Below, one piece after another: positions 51,581 through 60,694 of a DNA stretch of 64,000 nt. The notes below the pieces were generated by a model. The model ran no database searches, was not told where the DNA came from, and worked only from the letters and a program-made list of their open reading frames with translations. Position 1 is the stretch's first letter; every line of letters starts with the position of its first letter. A program made the translations under genes and the position numbers. Source of the stretch: JANQPD01 sp963715655 (GTDB lineage Bacteria > Bacteroidota > Bacteroidia > Flavobacteriales > Schleiferiaceae); NCBI GenBank assembly GCA_963715655.1, contig OY970262.1, forward strand, positions 992,001-1,056,000. Direction: 5' to 3'.

Positions 51581-52057
51581 TTTCAACTTCTCCACCTTAT
51601 TGTCGCTCCTTTGCGCCTCAGCGTCTTAGCGAGATATAATTTTCACTATTCACTTTCAAGTTCCCTACCTTATTAATCGTATTCACTCCTGCCGTTCCTT
51701 TGCGGTTTCTCAGCGTCTTAGCGAGATCCAATTTTCACTATTCACTTTCAACTTCTCCACCTTATTGTCGCTCCTTTGCGCCTCAGCGTCTTAGCGAGAT
51801 ATAATTTTCACTATTCACTTTCAAGTTCCCCACCTTATTGAGCGCATGCACTCCTGCCGCTCCGTTGCGGTTTCTCTGTGTTTTAGCGAGATCCAATTTT
51901 CACAAATCCACTTTCAACTTCTCCACCTTATTGCCGCTCCTTTGCGCCTCAGCGTCTTAGCGAGATATAATTTTCACTATTCACTTTCAAGTTCCCTACC
52001 TTATTAATCGTATTCACTCCTGCCGTTCCTTTGCGGTTTCTCTGTGTCTTAGCGAGA
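51581..52057. repeat. 165-bp tandem repeat, about 2.9 copies
   Basis: Units begin at 51581, 51746 and 51912 (period 165-166 bp). Each is made of two related halves of roughly 70-90 bp, one with TTTGCGCCTCAGCGTCTTAGCG and one with TTTGCGGTTTCTC, and both halves carry a TTAGCGAGA motif. Copies 1 and 3 are nearly identical and copy 2 is more divergent in its second half. The array fills most of the 765-bp gap (51481-52245) between divergent genes. It has no credible coding frame. Confidence 0.88.
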
Positions 52058-52100
52058 ACTTCTATCTTTTATCCTTCGCAATTCCCGCCAGTGTGCCTCC

Positions 52101-52157
52101 ATTCGTCATTCGTCATTCATCATTCGTCATTCAAAATTCAACATTCATCATTCGTCC
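52101..52157. repeat. short ATTCGTC/ATTCATC-type repeats
   Basis: A run of 7-8-base units (ATTCGTC, ATTCATC, ATTCAAA) follows the 165-bp array. It is low-complexity, with no coding signal. Confidence 0.7.
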
Positions 52158-52245
52158 TCCGCCATCTCTTTTCACAATTTAAAATTCATTTGCCTCCTAC
52201 CTTTTTTACTCGGTTCTTTGTGCATCCTAAAGGCGTTAAAGTTCT

Positions 52246-54567
52246 ATGCAAGAAATTCTAGCTCAATTAAATCCAGAACAGCGCGAAGCTGTTGAAGCCA
52301 CCGAAGGTGCCGTAATGGTAATTGCCGGTGCAGGCTCAGGAAAAACAAGGGTGCTTACCTATCGTATTGCCTACCTTATTCATCAAAAAGGGGTTGACTC
52401 TTTTAATATTTTATCCTTAACCTTTACGAATAAGGCGGCCCGTGAAATGAAAGACCGTATTGGTAAAATTGTAGGAGGTAGCGAGGCCAAGAATATTTGG
52501 ATGGGTACGTTTCACTCGGTGTTTGCGCGCATACTGCGTATTGAAGGCGATAAACTAGGTTACCCAAGCAATTTTACTATTTACGATAGCGAAGATCAAA
52601 CGAAGGTGATTAATAACGTAATAAAGGAGTTAAATCTTGATAAAGAAATATATAAAACTCGTAATGTTCAGCGTAGAATTTCATCGTTTAAAAATGGACT
52701 AATTACGCCCAAGGAGTATTTTACAATGCCCGAGTTGCAAGAGCAAGACAATGCCGCGCGTATGCCACTTTTAGGCGATATTTTTAAAGCGTATAACGAA
52801 CGTTGCTTCCGCTCTGGCGCTATGGATTTTGATGATATCTTACTGAATACCTATATGTTATTGCGCTATCATCCAGAAACATTAAAGAAATATCAGGATA
52901 GGTTTAGATATATTATGGTAGATGAGTACCAAGATACCAACCATGCACAATATTTAATTGTAAAAGCATTGGCCAATCGTCATGGAAACATTTGTGTAGT
53001 GGGTGACGATGCGCAGAGTATTTACGCTTTTCGCGGAGCAAACATTCAAAATATTTTAAACTATCAGCGTGATTACGATGAGGTAAAGGTGTTTAAACTA
53101 GAGCAAAATTACCGTAGTACAAAAAATATAGTGGGTGCTGCAAATAGTTTGATAAAGAAAAATCGCGACCAGCTGCACAAAGAGGTGTGGACGAGTAATG
53201 ACGAAGGTGAGCAAATTTATATGCACAAATTGGTGAGTGATAATGACGAAGGAAACTTTGTAGCACGCACCATTTGGGAAAAACAAATGAACCATCATTT
53301 ACCCTTGAGTGATTTTGCCATTTTATATCGTACCAATGCGCAATCGCGAGCTATGGAAGATGCGTTGCGCAGAAAAAACATAGCGTACCGAATTTTTGGA
53401 GGTTTAAGTTTTTATCAACGTAAGGAAGTAAAAGATGTATTGGCGTACGTTAGACTTACCATCAACCAAAATGATGAGGAGGCGTTTAGGAGAGTTATTA
53501 ATTATCCCGCAAGGGGTATTGGTAATACAACTTTGGAGCGCTTAACGGTAGCCGCTAGTCAAAATGGTGTAAGCATTTGGGAAGTTTGTAAAAATATTAG
53601 TCAGTTAAGCATTAATATAAATAGGCCAACCACCGTTAAAATTCAAGATTTTGTAACAAAGATTGAAAGTTTTCAAACAATGCTTGAAACGCATGATGCG
53701 TTTGATTTGGCTAGTCATATTGTAAAATCCTCTGGGCTTGTAAGGCAGTTGAATGAAGATAAAACTCCGGAAGGCGTAAGCCGCATGGAAAACATTCAAG
53801 AACTTTTAAACTCGGTAAAAGAATTTGCCGAAGATCAAAAAGAACTAGAAGATGGGAACGCCACTTTGGGTGCTTTTATGGAAGATATTGCTCTAATAAC
53901 CGATAGTGATAGGAAAGATAAAAGTGATGAACCAAAAGTGAGTTTAATGACTATACACTTGGCGAAAGGTTTGGAATTTCCAGTGGTGTTTATTGTGGGT
54001 ATGGAAGAAAATCTTTTTCCGAGTATGATGAGCGTAAACAGTCGTGCTGATTTGGAAGAAGAGAGACGCTTATTCTATGTAGCACTTACACGAGCAGAGA
54101 AAGAAGCATACTTAACGTACACACAAATGCGTTACCGCTGGGGTAAGTTGGTAGATAATGAGCCAAGCCGCTTTTTGGAGGAAATTGACGAAGAATTTTT
54201 GAATATTAATGTAAGTGATTTCAGTCCGTTTAGCGGGCCGGAAGATGTATTAATGGCTCAAAGTGGAAGCGTAAGACGAGCACCTTCAGGCTTAGCAAAA
54301 CGCAGGCCGCAAACCTCTCAACGCCCGGTGAACAGAGCACCGTCTAATTTAAAAAAGGTGAACCCTAATGAGCAAATACACGAAGGAAATTTTGAAGCAT
54401 TAACCGAAGTAGAGATAGGTCAGCGCGTAAAACATCAACGCTTTGGTTTTGGTGAAATAAGGGAGGTAGAAGGTACCGGCCCAAACAAAAAAGCAGTAAT
54501 TAACTTTGAGAACATGGGGGATAAGAAATTATTGCTCAAATTTGCGAAGCTTGAAAAAGTAGAGTAG
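52246..54567 (+). CDS. UvrD/PcrA-type ATP-dependent DNA helicase
   Basis: 773 residues, superfamily 1A. The Q-motif start (LNPEQREAV) is followed by Walker A AGAGSGKT (27-34), TFTNKAAREM (motif Ia), VDEYQDTN (motif II), GDDAQSIYAFRGA (III), EQNYRS (IV), and in the C-terminal half MTIHLAKGLEFPVVF (V) and VALTRAEK (VI). Length and motif set fit PcrA/UvrD, which unwind DNA in repair and replication restart. The C-terminal region after ~680 is basic and ends in a small UvrD-like beta module (GQRVKHQRFGFGEI). It is preceded by the repeat array, with no clear promoter. Confidence 0.94.
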   Translation: MQEILAQLNPEQREAVEATEGAVMVIAGAGSGKTRVLTYRIAYLIHQKGVDSFNILSLTFTNKAAREMKDRIGKIVGGSEAKNIWMGTFHSVFARILRIEGDKLGYPSNFTIYDSEDQTKVINNVIKELNLDKEIYKTRNVQRRISSFKNGLITPKEYFTMPELQEQDNAARMPLLGDIFKAYNERCFRSGAMDFDDILLNTYMLLRYHPETLKKYQDRFRYIMVDEYQDTNHAQYLIVKALANRHGNICVVGDDAQSIYAFRGANIQNILNYQRDYDEVKVFKLEQNYRSTKNIVGAANSLIKKNRDQLHKEVWTSNDEGEQIYMHKLVSDNDEGNFVARTIWEKQMNHHLPLSDFAILYRTNAQSRAMEDALRRKNIAYRIFGGLSFYQRKEVKDVLAYVRLTINQNDEEAFRRVINYPARGIGNTTLERLTVAASQNGVSIWEVCKNISQLSININRPTTVKIQDFVTKIESFQTMLETHDAFDLASHIVKSSGLVRQLNEDKTPEGVSRMENIQELLNSVKEFAEDQKELEDGNATLGAFMEDIALITDSDRKDKSDEPKVSLMTIHLAKGLEFPVVFIVGMEENLFPSMMSVNSRADLEEERRLFYVALTRAEKEAYLTYTQMRYRWGKLVDNEPSRFLEEIDEEFLNINVSDFSPFSGPEDVLMAQSGSVRRAPSGLAKRRPQTSQRPVNRAPSNLKKVNPNEQIHEGNFEALTEVEIGQRVKHQRFGFGEIREVEGTGPNKKAVINFENMGDKKLLLKFAKLEKVE

Positions 54568-54700
54568 TTGTTTCAAACAGGCACTAAGCGGTGATTTTTT
54601 TGCTTCCCAGCCTACCGGTAGATGGGTTTTGTTTTTAGGCAAGAATGAAACGAGAACGATAGAAAAAAATAGAATGATAGATACAGATCAAATAATAGAT

Positions 54701-55312
54701 ATGGAATACAACAGCGACAGACCTCGCTTGATTATTCCTGAATACGGACGAAATGTGCAGAAAATGGTGGAATACCTTTCTACCATTGAAAATCCTGAAA
54801 AACGCAATCAACAAGCGCATAATTTAATTGATATAATTGGGAATTTAAACCCACAAGTGCGTGATGTTGAGGATTTTAAACATAAGCTTTGGGATCACCT
54901 TTTTATTATGTCTGATTTTAGTTTAGATGTAGAAAGTCCCTACCCAAAACCAACGCCTGAAACATTTTTAGAAAAGCCCGAACTAATACAATATCCTGAA
55001 AATAGCCGCACCTATCGCCACTATGGTAATATCATAAAAAGTATGATAAAGTATGCGGTTAAGTTAGAGGAGGGAGAGGAAAAGGAGGCATTAATTAATG
55101 CCATTGCTAATCAAATGAAAAAAACATATCTGCTTTGGAATAAGGATTCTGTGGAAGATGATGTAATTCTTAAGGAACTTAGTCGTTTATCAGAAAACAA
55201 GCTGAAGGTAGATGGGGTTAGTTTACAAGACAAACATGAGTTGGTGCCTAAAACTAACAACAACAATAAGCGTAAGCAAAGACCTAAACGTAAAAATTAC
55301 AAAAAGAAATAA
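54701..55312 (+). CDS. DUF4290 family protein
   Basis: 203 residues from ATG 54701, where the family consensus begins (MEYNSDRPRLIIPEYGRN); ATG 54674 would add nine residues and is also possible. The N-terminal helical domain is conserved (KMVEYLSTIEN, QAHNLIDIIGNLNPQVRD). The C-terminal ~30 residues are an Asn/Lys/Arg-rich tail (KRKQRPKRKNYKKK), which might bind nucleic acid. DUF4290 is largely restricted to Bacteroidota and has no known function. It lies 12 bases before murA, and this order is common in the phylum. Confidence 0.85.
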   Translation: MEYNSDRPRLIIPEYGRNVQKMVEYLSTIENPEKRNQQAHNLIDIIGNLNPQVRDVEDFKHKLWDHLFIMSDFSLDVESPYPKPTPETFLEKPELIQYPENSRTYRHYGNIIKSMIKYAVKLEEGEEKEALINAIANQMKKTYLLWNKDSVEDDVILKELSRLSENKLKVDGVSLQDKHELVPKTNNNNKRKQRPKRKNYKKK

Positions 55313-55324
55313 AATAATTTATCC

Positions 55325-56632
55325 TTGGGAACTTTTCAAATTACAGGCGGTAAAAAATTAAGTGGCAGCATTACTCCACAAGGAGCTAAAAATGAGGCGC
55401 TACAAATAATTTGTGCGGTGCTTCTAACTTCAGAAAAAGTACGGATTACCAACGTTCCAAATATTATTGATGTAAATAAACTCATCGATTTATTGGCAGA
55501 TCTTGGTGTTTCAGTACGTAAAAATGGTAAAGGTGACTTTACGTTTCAGGCGGATGACTTAAACCTTGATTATCTAGAATCTGATAAGTTTAAAGAAAAA
55601 GGTGGTGCCTTACGCGGTAGTATTATGATTGTTGGGCCAATGTTAGCGCGCTTTGGTAAAGGATATATTCCAAAACCAGGTGGTGATAAAATTGGCCGTA
55701 GAAGGCTAGATACTCACTTTATAGGTTTTCAAAAGTTAGGGGCAAAGTTTAGATACAATGAAGGTGAAAGTTTTTATGGTGTAGAAGCCGAAGAACTGAA
55801 CGGAACATACATGTTATTAGATGAAGCTTCCGTTACCGGAACGGCCAATATTGTGATGGCTGCTACCTTAGCCAAAGGGACTACTACTATATACAATGCC
55901 GCCTGCGAGCCATATTTACAACAACTTTGTAAAATGCTAAACAGCATGGGCGCTAAAATTTCTGGCGTAGGTTCTAATTTGTTAAGTATAGAGGGTGTAG
56001 AGGAATTAGGTGGATGTAACCATCGTGTACTGCCTGACATGATTGAAATTGGCAGTTGGATAGGCATGGCTGCTATGACACGCTCTGCCATTACCATTAA
56101 AGATGTTAGTTATGATAACCTAGGTGTAATTCCAAGCGTTTTCAAAAAGATGGGCATTAAATTAGAACGAAAAGGTGACGATATTTTTGTTCCTGCGCAA
56201 GACTCGTATGAGATTGAAAGCTATATAGATGGTAGCATATTAACCATTGCTGATGCTCCATGGCCTGGTTTTACACCAGATTTATTAAGCATAGCCTTAG
56301 TTACCGCTACGCAAGCAAAAGGCAGCGTACTTATTCATCAAAAAATGTTTGAAAGCCGCTTGTTTTTTGTAGATAAGATTATAGATATGGGTGCTCAAAT
56401 TATTTTATGCGATCCACACCGTGCCACGGTTATTGGTAATAATCATCAAAGTCCTTTAAAATCAACTACCATGACGAGTCCTGATATTCGTGCCGGTATT
56501 TCGCTTTTAATTGCCGCGCTTAGTGCAGATGGGGTAAGTACCATACATAACATAGAGCAAATAGACCGTGGATATGAAAATATTGACGAACGCTTGCGAG
56601 CAGTTGGTGCAGAAATTGTAAGATTAGATTAG
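55325..56632 (+). CDS. murA: UDP-N-acetylglucosamine 1-carboxyvinyltransferase (MurA)
   Basis: 435 residues, an EPSP-synthase-like fold. MurA joins phosphoenolpyruvate to UDP-GlcNAc, the first committed step of peptidoglycan synthesis. The start is TTG 55325: no ATG exists between the DUF4290 stop and the conserved start FQITGGKKLSG. The loop that normally reads PGGCAIG reads PGGDKIG, so the catalytic Cys is Asp (D121). Asp at this site is known in natural fosfomycin-resistant MurA enzymes. Other landmarks, such as KNEALQI near the start and the C-terminal DIRAGISLL, are intact. Confidence 0.95.
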   Translation: MGTFQITGGKKLSGSITPQGAKNEALQIICAVLLTSEKVRITNVPNIIDVNKLIDLLADLGVSVRKNGKGDFTFQADDLNLDYLESDKFKEKGGALRGSIMIVGPMLARFGKGYIPKPGGDKIGRRRLDTHFIGFQKLGAKFRYNEGESFYGVEAEELNGTYMLLDEASVTGTANIVMAATLAKGTTTIYNAACEPYLQQLCKMLNSMGAKISGVGSNLLSIEGVEELGGCNHRVLPDMIEIGSWIGMAAMTRSAITIKDVSYDNLGVIPSVFKKMGIKLERKGDDIFVPAQDSYEIESYIDGSILTIADAPWPGFTPDLLSIALVTATQAKGSVLIHQKMFESRLFFVDKIIDMGAQIILCDPHRATVIGNNHQSPLKSTTMTSPDIRAGISLLIAALSADGVSTIHNIEQIDRGYENIDERLRAVGAEIVRLD

Positions 56633-56653
56633 ACTACTTTAAAATATTTAAAA

Positions 56654-57199
56654 ATGATACTGAAAAAACGTCCTTTATTAATTGTAGCTATTGCAGCTTT
56701 AAGCTTTGTAGCACTAAGTTTTGTGGAAGAAAAGCACGAGTTAGAAAATCAAAGTATGGTTTCCATAGGTGATAAAGCACCTGAATTGGCTTACAATAGT
56801 CCTGATGGAAAGCAAATAAAACTCAGCGATTTAAAAGGAAAGCTGGTGCTTATTGATTTTTGGGCCAGTTGGTGTCGTCCTTGCCGTAGTGCAAACCCCG
56901 GTGTAGTAGAGGTTTTTAATAAGTATAAAGATGAAAGTTTTTCCGGTGGTGAAGGTTTTACCGTTTACAGCGTATCGCTTGATAGAAATAAAACGGATTG
57001 GGAAAAAGCCATAAAAGATGATGGTTTAGTTTGGGCAAATCACGTAAGTGAACTTAATTACTGGAAATCAGAAGCAGCAAAAACGTATAATGTAAATGGC
57101 ATACCCGCTACTTTTTTAGTGGATGGAGAAGGCACCATAATTGCTAAAAACGTTAGCGCTAGTGCTTTGGGTAGAATGTTAGAGAAGTTGAAAAAGTAA
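56654..57199 (+). CDS. TlpA/ResA-like thioredoxin-fold protein
   Basis: 181 residues with an N-terminal signal or anchor (about 6-23) and a thioredoxin domain with active-site C-x-x-C in WASWCRPC near residue 77. The fold continues through VYSVSLDRNK to the cis-Pro loop NGIPATFLVD. It would act in the periplasm as a thiol-disulfide reductase, for example in cytochrome maturation. A terminator follows at 57222, so it ends the DUF4290-murA unit. Confidence 0.88.
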   Translation: MILKKRPLLIVAIAALSFVALSFVEEKHELENQSMVSIGDKAPELAYNSPDGKQIKLSDLKGKLVLIDFWASWCRPCRSANPGVVEVFNKYKDESFSGGEGFTVYSVSLDRNKTDWEKAIKDDGLVWANHVSELNYWKSEAAKTYNVNGIPATFLVDGEGTIIAKNVSASALGRMLEKLKK

Positions 57200-57221
57200 T
57201 TCAGACGTATTTTATAAGGTT

Positions 57222-57256
57222 AAAATTGCCGGGCAAATGCTCGGCAATTTTTTTTG
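57222..57256 (+). terminator. terminator after the TlpA-like gene
   Basis: AAATTGCCGGGC and GCTCGGCAATTT form a 12-bp stem with one G-T wobble around AAAT, followed by a T-run. Confidence 0.88.
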
Positions 57257-57342
57257 TGCCAAGCTGGCAGCCAAATATGCGTGGCAAGGCTTTTGACCTT
57301 GCGCTTGCGCAAAAAATAACATAAATAAGCAGATAATATATC

Positions 57343-57903
57343 ATGAGCGAGAAGGAACAAGAAGCGCAAATGAACAACAACGAAACGCAAACATCGCAAG
57401 AGGAACATGCTGAAAGGATGGATCAACAAGAAACAGCAACAGCGGAATCGGAAGTAGAAGAAATTTCTGAAGTTGATAAGCTACGCCAAGAAGTAAATGG
57501 GTTAAAAGACCAACATTTGCGCTTGTATGCTGAGTTTGAAAATCATCGTAAGCGTACCGCCAAAGAGCGTTTAGAACTTTTTGGCACCGCTAATCAGGAA
57601 TTAATGGGCGCTATGCTGCCAATAATGGATGATTTTGAGCGGGCACTTAAAAACTTGCAAGGAGAAGCCGCAGATGGTGTGCGTTTGATTTACAATAAGT
57701 TTGAAAGCACCCTAAAAAATAAAGGCTTAAAACCAATGGATGATACCACCGGTGAACCTTTTGATGTAGAAACAATGGAAGCCATAACCCGCATTCCTGC
57801 TCCCAATAAAAAAATGAAGGGAAAAGTGGTTGATCAATTAGAAAAGGGGTATAGGTTAGGAAATAAAATTATACGCTACGCAAAAGTAGTAGTAGGAGAA
57901 TAA
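57343..57903 (+). CDS. grpE: nucleotide exchange factor GrpE
   Basis: 186 residues. A charged, low-complexity N-terminus (1-50, rich in Glu/Gln) precedes a long helix (50-100) and the beta domain (PFDVETMEAITRIPAPNKKMKGKVVDQLEKGYRLGNKIIRYAKVVV), the full GrpE layout. GrpE removes ADP from DnaK. It is followed after three bases by dnaJ; dnaK is not in the window. A short inverted repeat TTGCGC-TT-GCGCAA lies about 33 bases upstream, but no clear -7 box was found. Confidence 0.94.
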   Translation: MSEKEQEAQMNNNETQTSQEEHAERMDQQETATAESEVEEISEVDKLRQEVNGLKDQHLRLYAEFENHRKRTAKERLELFGTANQELMGAMLPIMDDFERALKNLQGEAADGVRLIYNKFESTLKNKGLKPMDDTTGEPFDVETMEAITRIPAPNKKMKGKVVDQLEKGYRLGNKIIRYAKVVVGE

Positions 57904-57906
57904 TAT

Positions 57907-59040
57907 ATGGCAAAGAGAGATTATTACGATGTATTAGGTGTTAGCAAAAGCGCATCTGCTGATGAAATTAAGAAAGCGTACCGAAAACTAGCAATCAAAT
58001 TTCACCCGGATAAAAATCCTGATGATAAAGAGGCTGAAACAAAATTTAAGGAAGGCGCTGAGGCTTATGAGGTGTTGAGCAATGCTGATAAAAAAGCAAA
58101 GTATGATCGCTTTGGTCACGCAGGAATGGGTGGTGCCGGCCAGGGAGGATTTGGCGGTGGCGGTATGAATATGGATGACATTTTCAGTCAGTTTGGCGAT
58201 ATTTTTGGCGGTGGCTTTGGTGGCGGAGGCGGCTTCAGCGGTTTCGGTGGCCAGCAAAGTGGTGGCAGGAGAGTTTTTAAAGGCAGTAATCTACGTGTGC
58301 GTGTAAAGCTTACGCTTGAGGAAATTGTGAATGGTACTGAAAAGAAAATCAAAATCAAACGTCAAGTGCCGGCTGATGGTGTAACGTTTAAAACGTGCAC
58401 TACTTGTGGCGGTAGCGGACAAGTTTCACGCGTTACTAATACTATTTTAGGCCAAATGCGCTCTTCAAGTGCATGCCCTACTTGCAACGGATTGGGTAAG
58501 CAAATAGACCAAAAACCTAGTGGTGCGGATAATATGGGCATGACGCGGAAAGAGGATACGGTTTCTATAAAAATTCCCGCAGGTGTGGTTGATGGTATGC
58601 AACTTAAAATGGCAGGTAAAGGAAATGCCGGCCCTATGGATGGTGTTAATGGCGATTTGATAGTGGTAATTGAAGAAATTCAAAGTGAAACGCTGGTGCG
58701 TGATGGCAATAATCTTCATTATGACTTATACATAAGTTTACCCGAAGCAGTATTAGGAACTAAAGTAGATATTCCAACGGTTTCCGGTAAAGCACGTATT
58801 TCTTTAGATGCAGGAGTGCAAAGCGGAAAAACCTTACGCCTTAGAAATAAAGGTGTACCTAGTGTAGAAGGTTACGGGCAAGGAGATTTGCTAGTACATA
58901 TAAATGTTTGGACTCCTCAAACCATCAATAAAGAACAGAAAGAGTTTTTTGAAAAGTTGGTAGATGATGATAATTTTAAACCGCATCCGGGTCGTGGAGA
59001 TAAATCTTTTTTTGATAAAGTAAAAGAGATGTTCAGTTAA
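57907..59040 (+). CDS. dnaJ: co-chaperone DnaJ with reduced zinc region
   Basis: 377 residues. The J domain (1-70) has HPD at 33-35, followed by a long Gly/Phe-rich linker (about 74-120) and the C-terminal substrate-binding region. Canonical DnaJ has four CxxCxGxG motifs; here only two are complete (C164/C167 in TCTTCGGSG and C190/C193 in CPTCNGLG), so one zinc site rather than two can form. The same reduction is known in Bacteroidota relatives. Co-translated with grpE. A terminator follows at 59061. Confidence 0.94.
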   Translation: MAKRDYYDVLGVSKSASADEIKKAYRKLAIKFHPDKNPDDKEAETKFKEGAEAYEVLSNADKKAKYDRFGHAGMGGAGQGGFGGGGMNMDDIFSQFGDIFGGGFGGGGGFSGFGGQQSGGRRVFKGSNLRVRVKLTLEEIVNGTEKKIKIKRQVPADGVTFKTCTTCGGSGQVSRVTNTILGQMRSSSACPTCNGLGKQIDQKPSGADNMGMTRKEDTVSIKIPAGVVDGMQLKMAGKGNAGPMDGVNGDLIVVIEEIQSETLVRDGNNLHYDLYISLPEAVLGTKVDIPTVSGKARISLDAGVQSGKTLRLRNKGVPSVEGYGQGDLLVHINVWTPQTINKEQKEFFEKLVDDDNFKPHPGRGDKSFFDKVKEMFS

Positions 59041-59060
59041 ATATCGTATCAAATTATAGG

Positions 59061-59099
59061 AAAGCCGCTTTTACAATAACGTGAAAAGCGGCTTTTTTT
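59061..59099 (+). terminator. terminator after dnaJ
   Basis: AAAGCCGCTTTT and GAAAAGCGGCTTT pair around a 10-base loop, followed by TTTTTTT. Confidence 0.88.
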
Positions 59100-59166
59100 C
59101 ATTTAGAGATATACTCAATTTTTATATTGATATTTATCCCCTCAAAAATGCATCATCCATATAATC

Positions 59167-60459
59167 ATGGCTCAAAATAATCATCGTACCAAACAGAGTT
59201 TACTTTTTCTTGTATTGGTGCCACTTGTAGTGCTGGCTGCATATTGTGGCTATCAGGTTTACCATATTTCAAATGATCGGGCGGACGTTAAAGACGATTA
59301 TATGGAAGCCAATAGTATTATGAATGGTATTCTTAACATGAACAATTGGCGCGAAGATTTAAAGGAAATTGTGGTGCGCGAAGTGGAGGAATTTGAACTT
59401 AACGAAAAGCAGGATAGCCTATTAAGAGTACAGATTTCAGAACTACTGCACGGTATGTTAGACGAGGCAAAGAAGCAGGTGCAGAGCAAAGATGGTTTGT
59501 TTGATAGTAGAATAAAACGATTTTTAGTAAGCTCCGTTGCCAATTGGGACAATCTCCACGAAAGTGTACCTGCTTTTACCGAAACTATTATTACCGAAAT
59601 AACTAAAGAAGAAAGTAAAGAAAGACTTAAAGCGATAGCTACTAGTAAGTTTGAGGAAGTAGCTAACACTATTTATGATGATACATTAGATGTTTATTTA
59701 GAGAATATTTATACGAGTTATGGCAAGGATGATTTAATTAGTTTTAATAAAGAAGTTAAAGTTCAAACGGATGCCATGGCGCAGCAAGCTTGGACATATA
59801 CTTACATTTTGTTAGGATTGGTAGGATTGTTTTTACTGTTGTGGTTTCCGGCAAAAAGAGCCAGTTATCTGAAAAAACCGCTCTTTGTACTTTCGGTAGC
59901 TTTAGCCCTAATTGTGCTTGGCACAGGTTTAAGCAGCCCTATGATTGAGATTGATGTGCGCATCTCAAAAATTGATTTCACATTATTGGAGCAAAAAATC
60001 GAGTACGAAGATCAAATGATTTTTTATAGGAGTAAGAGTATTCTTCAGGTAGTGCATCTTATGCTTGAGTCAAAAGCGGTAGATTCTTTATTAGTAGGCT
60101 TTTTAATTTTAGCCTTCAGCGTTATTCTACCCATTAGCAAACTCCTCTCTACCCAAGTTTATTTACTCGGTAAGCCTAGTTGGCGAAATAACAAGATTAT
60201 AAATTGGTTGGTGTACAAAAGCGGTAAATGGAGTATGGCCGATGTAATGGTGGTTGCCATTTTCATGAGCTTTGTAGCCTTTGATGGTATTTTAGACGCT
60301 CAACTACAATTTGTAGAGTACGATACCGAACAAATGACTTCAATCGGTACAAATATGACATCTTTAAGACCTGGCTTTATTCTTTTTGTGGTATATGTGC
60401 TATACGGTCTCGTTTTGGCCACCATTTTAAAGACAATGCTTAGTTTAAAGGAAAAGTAA
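59167..60459 (+). CDS. PqiA-like membrane protein with large periplasmic domain
   Basis: 430 residues. One N-terminal helix (about 12-30) is followed by a mostly helical, charged region of ~165 residues and then about five hydrophobic helices. The segment KWSMADVMVVAIFMSFVAFDGI near residue 355 is the PqiA/LetA signature. In other bacteria these proteins work with MCE-type partners in lipid transport; no MCE gene is nearby. The long soluble N-terminal domain is not usual for PqiA. It has its own gene unit between a dnaJ terminator and the ribosomal promoter. Confidence 0.78.
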   Translation: MAQNNHRTKQSLLFLVLVPLVVLAAYCGYQVYHISNDRADVKDDYMEANSIMNGILNMNNWREDLKEIVVREVEEFELNEKQDSLLRVQISELLHGMLDEAKKQVQSKDGLFDSRIKRFLVSSVANWDNLHESVPAFTETIITEITKEESKERLKAIATSKFEEVANTIYDDTLDVYLENIYTSYGKDDLISFNKEVKVQTDAMAQQAWTYTYILLGLVGLFLLLWFPAKRASYLKKPLFVLSVALALIVLGTGLSSPMIEIDVRISKIDFTLLEQKIEYEDQMIFYRSKSILQVVHLMLESKAVDSLLVGFLILAFSVILPISKLLSTQVYLLGKPSWRNNKIINWLVYKSGKWSMADVMVVAIFMSFVAFDGILDAQLQFVEYDTEQMTSIGTNMTSLRPGFILFVVYVLYGLVLATILKTMLSLKEK

Positions 60460-60608
60460 GGTCGTGCGGAATTGCAGATTTAGGATTTTTATGTTTATTT
60501 AAATGATTTTAATATTGTTTTAAGGAAGCTTAACCCACGTATAGTGCTGCATTCAGATGTTTTTCTTCTTTTAACTTTAATTTCTCTAAAACATTTTTTA
60601 TTAACCTA

Positions 60609-60638
60609 TTGCCAGTGTTGCAAATAGTTTTACATTTG
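60609..60638 (+). promoter_or_regulatory. promoter of the rpsL operon (TTG-N19-TAnnTTTG)
   Basis: TTG at 60609-60611 and TACATTTG at 60631-60638 are spaced 19 bases. The rpsL start lies 57 bases further on. Confidence 0.7.
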
Positions 60639-60694
60639 CAGTCCCCTAAAAATAGGGTAACCGCTGATTTTTAATAGCTTATATAGTTAGATAT

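Noticed and set aside
51581..52057. CRISPR array
   Set aside because: Units are 165 bp and tandem, without short repeats separated by unique spacers; no cas gene is present.
52031..52261. Plus-strand ORF of 76 codons upstream of the helicase
   Set aside because: It is translated from the repeat array and the ATTC tract (HSSFVIHHSSFKIQHSSF), has low complexity and overlaps the helicase start.
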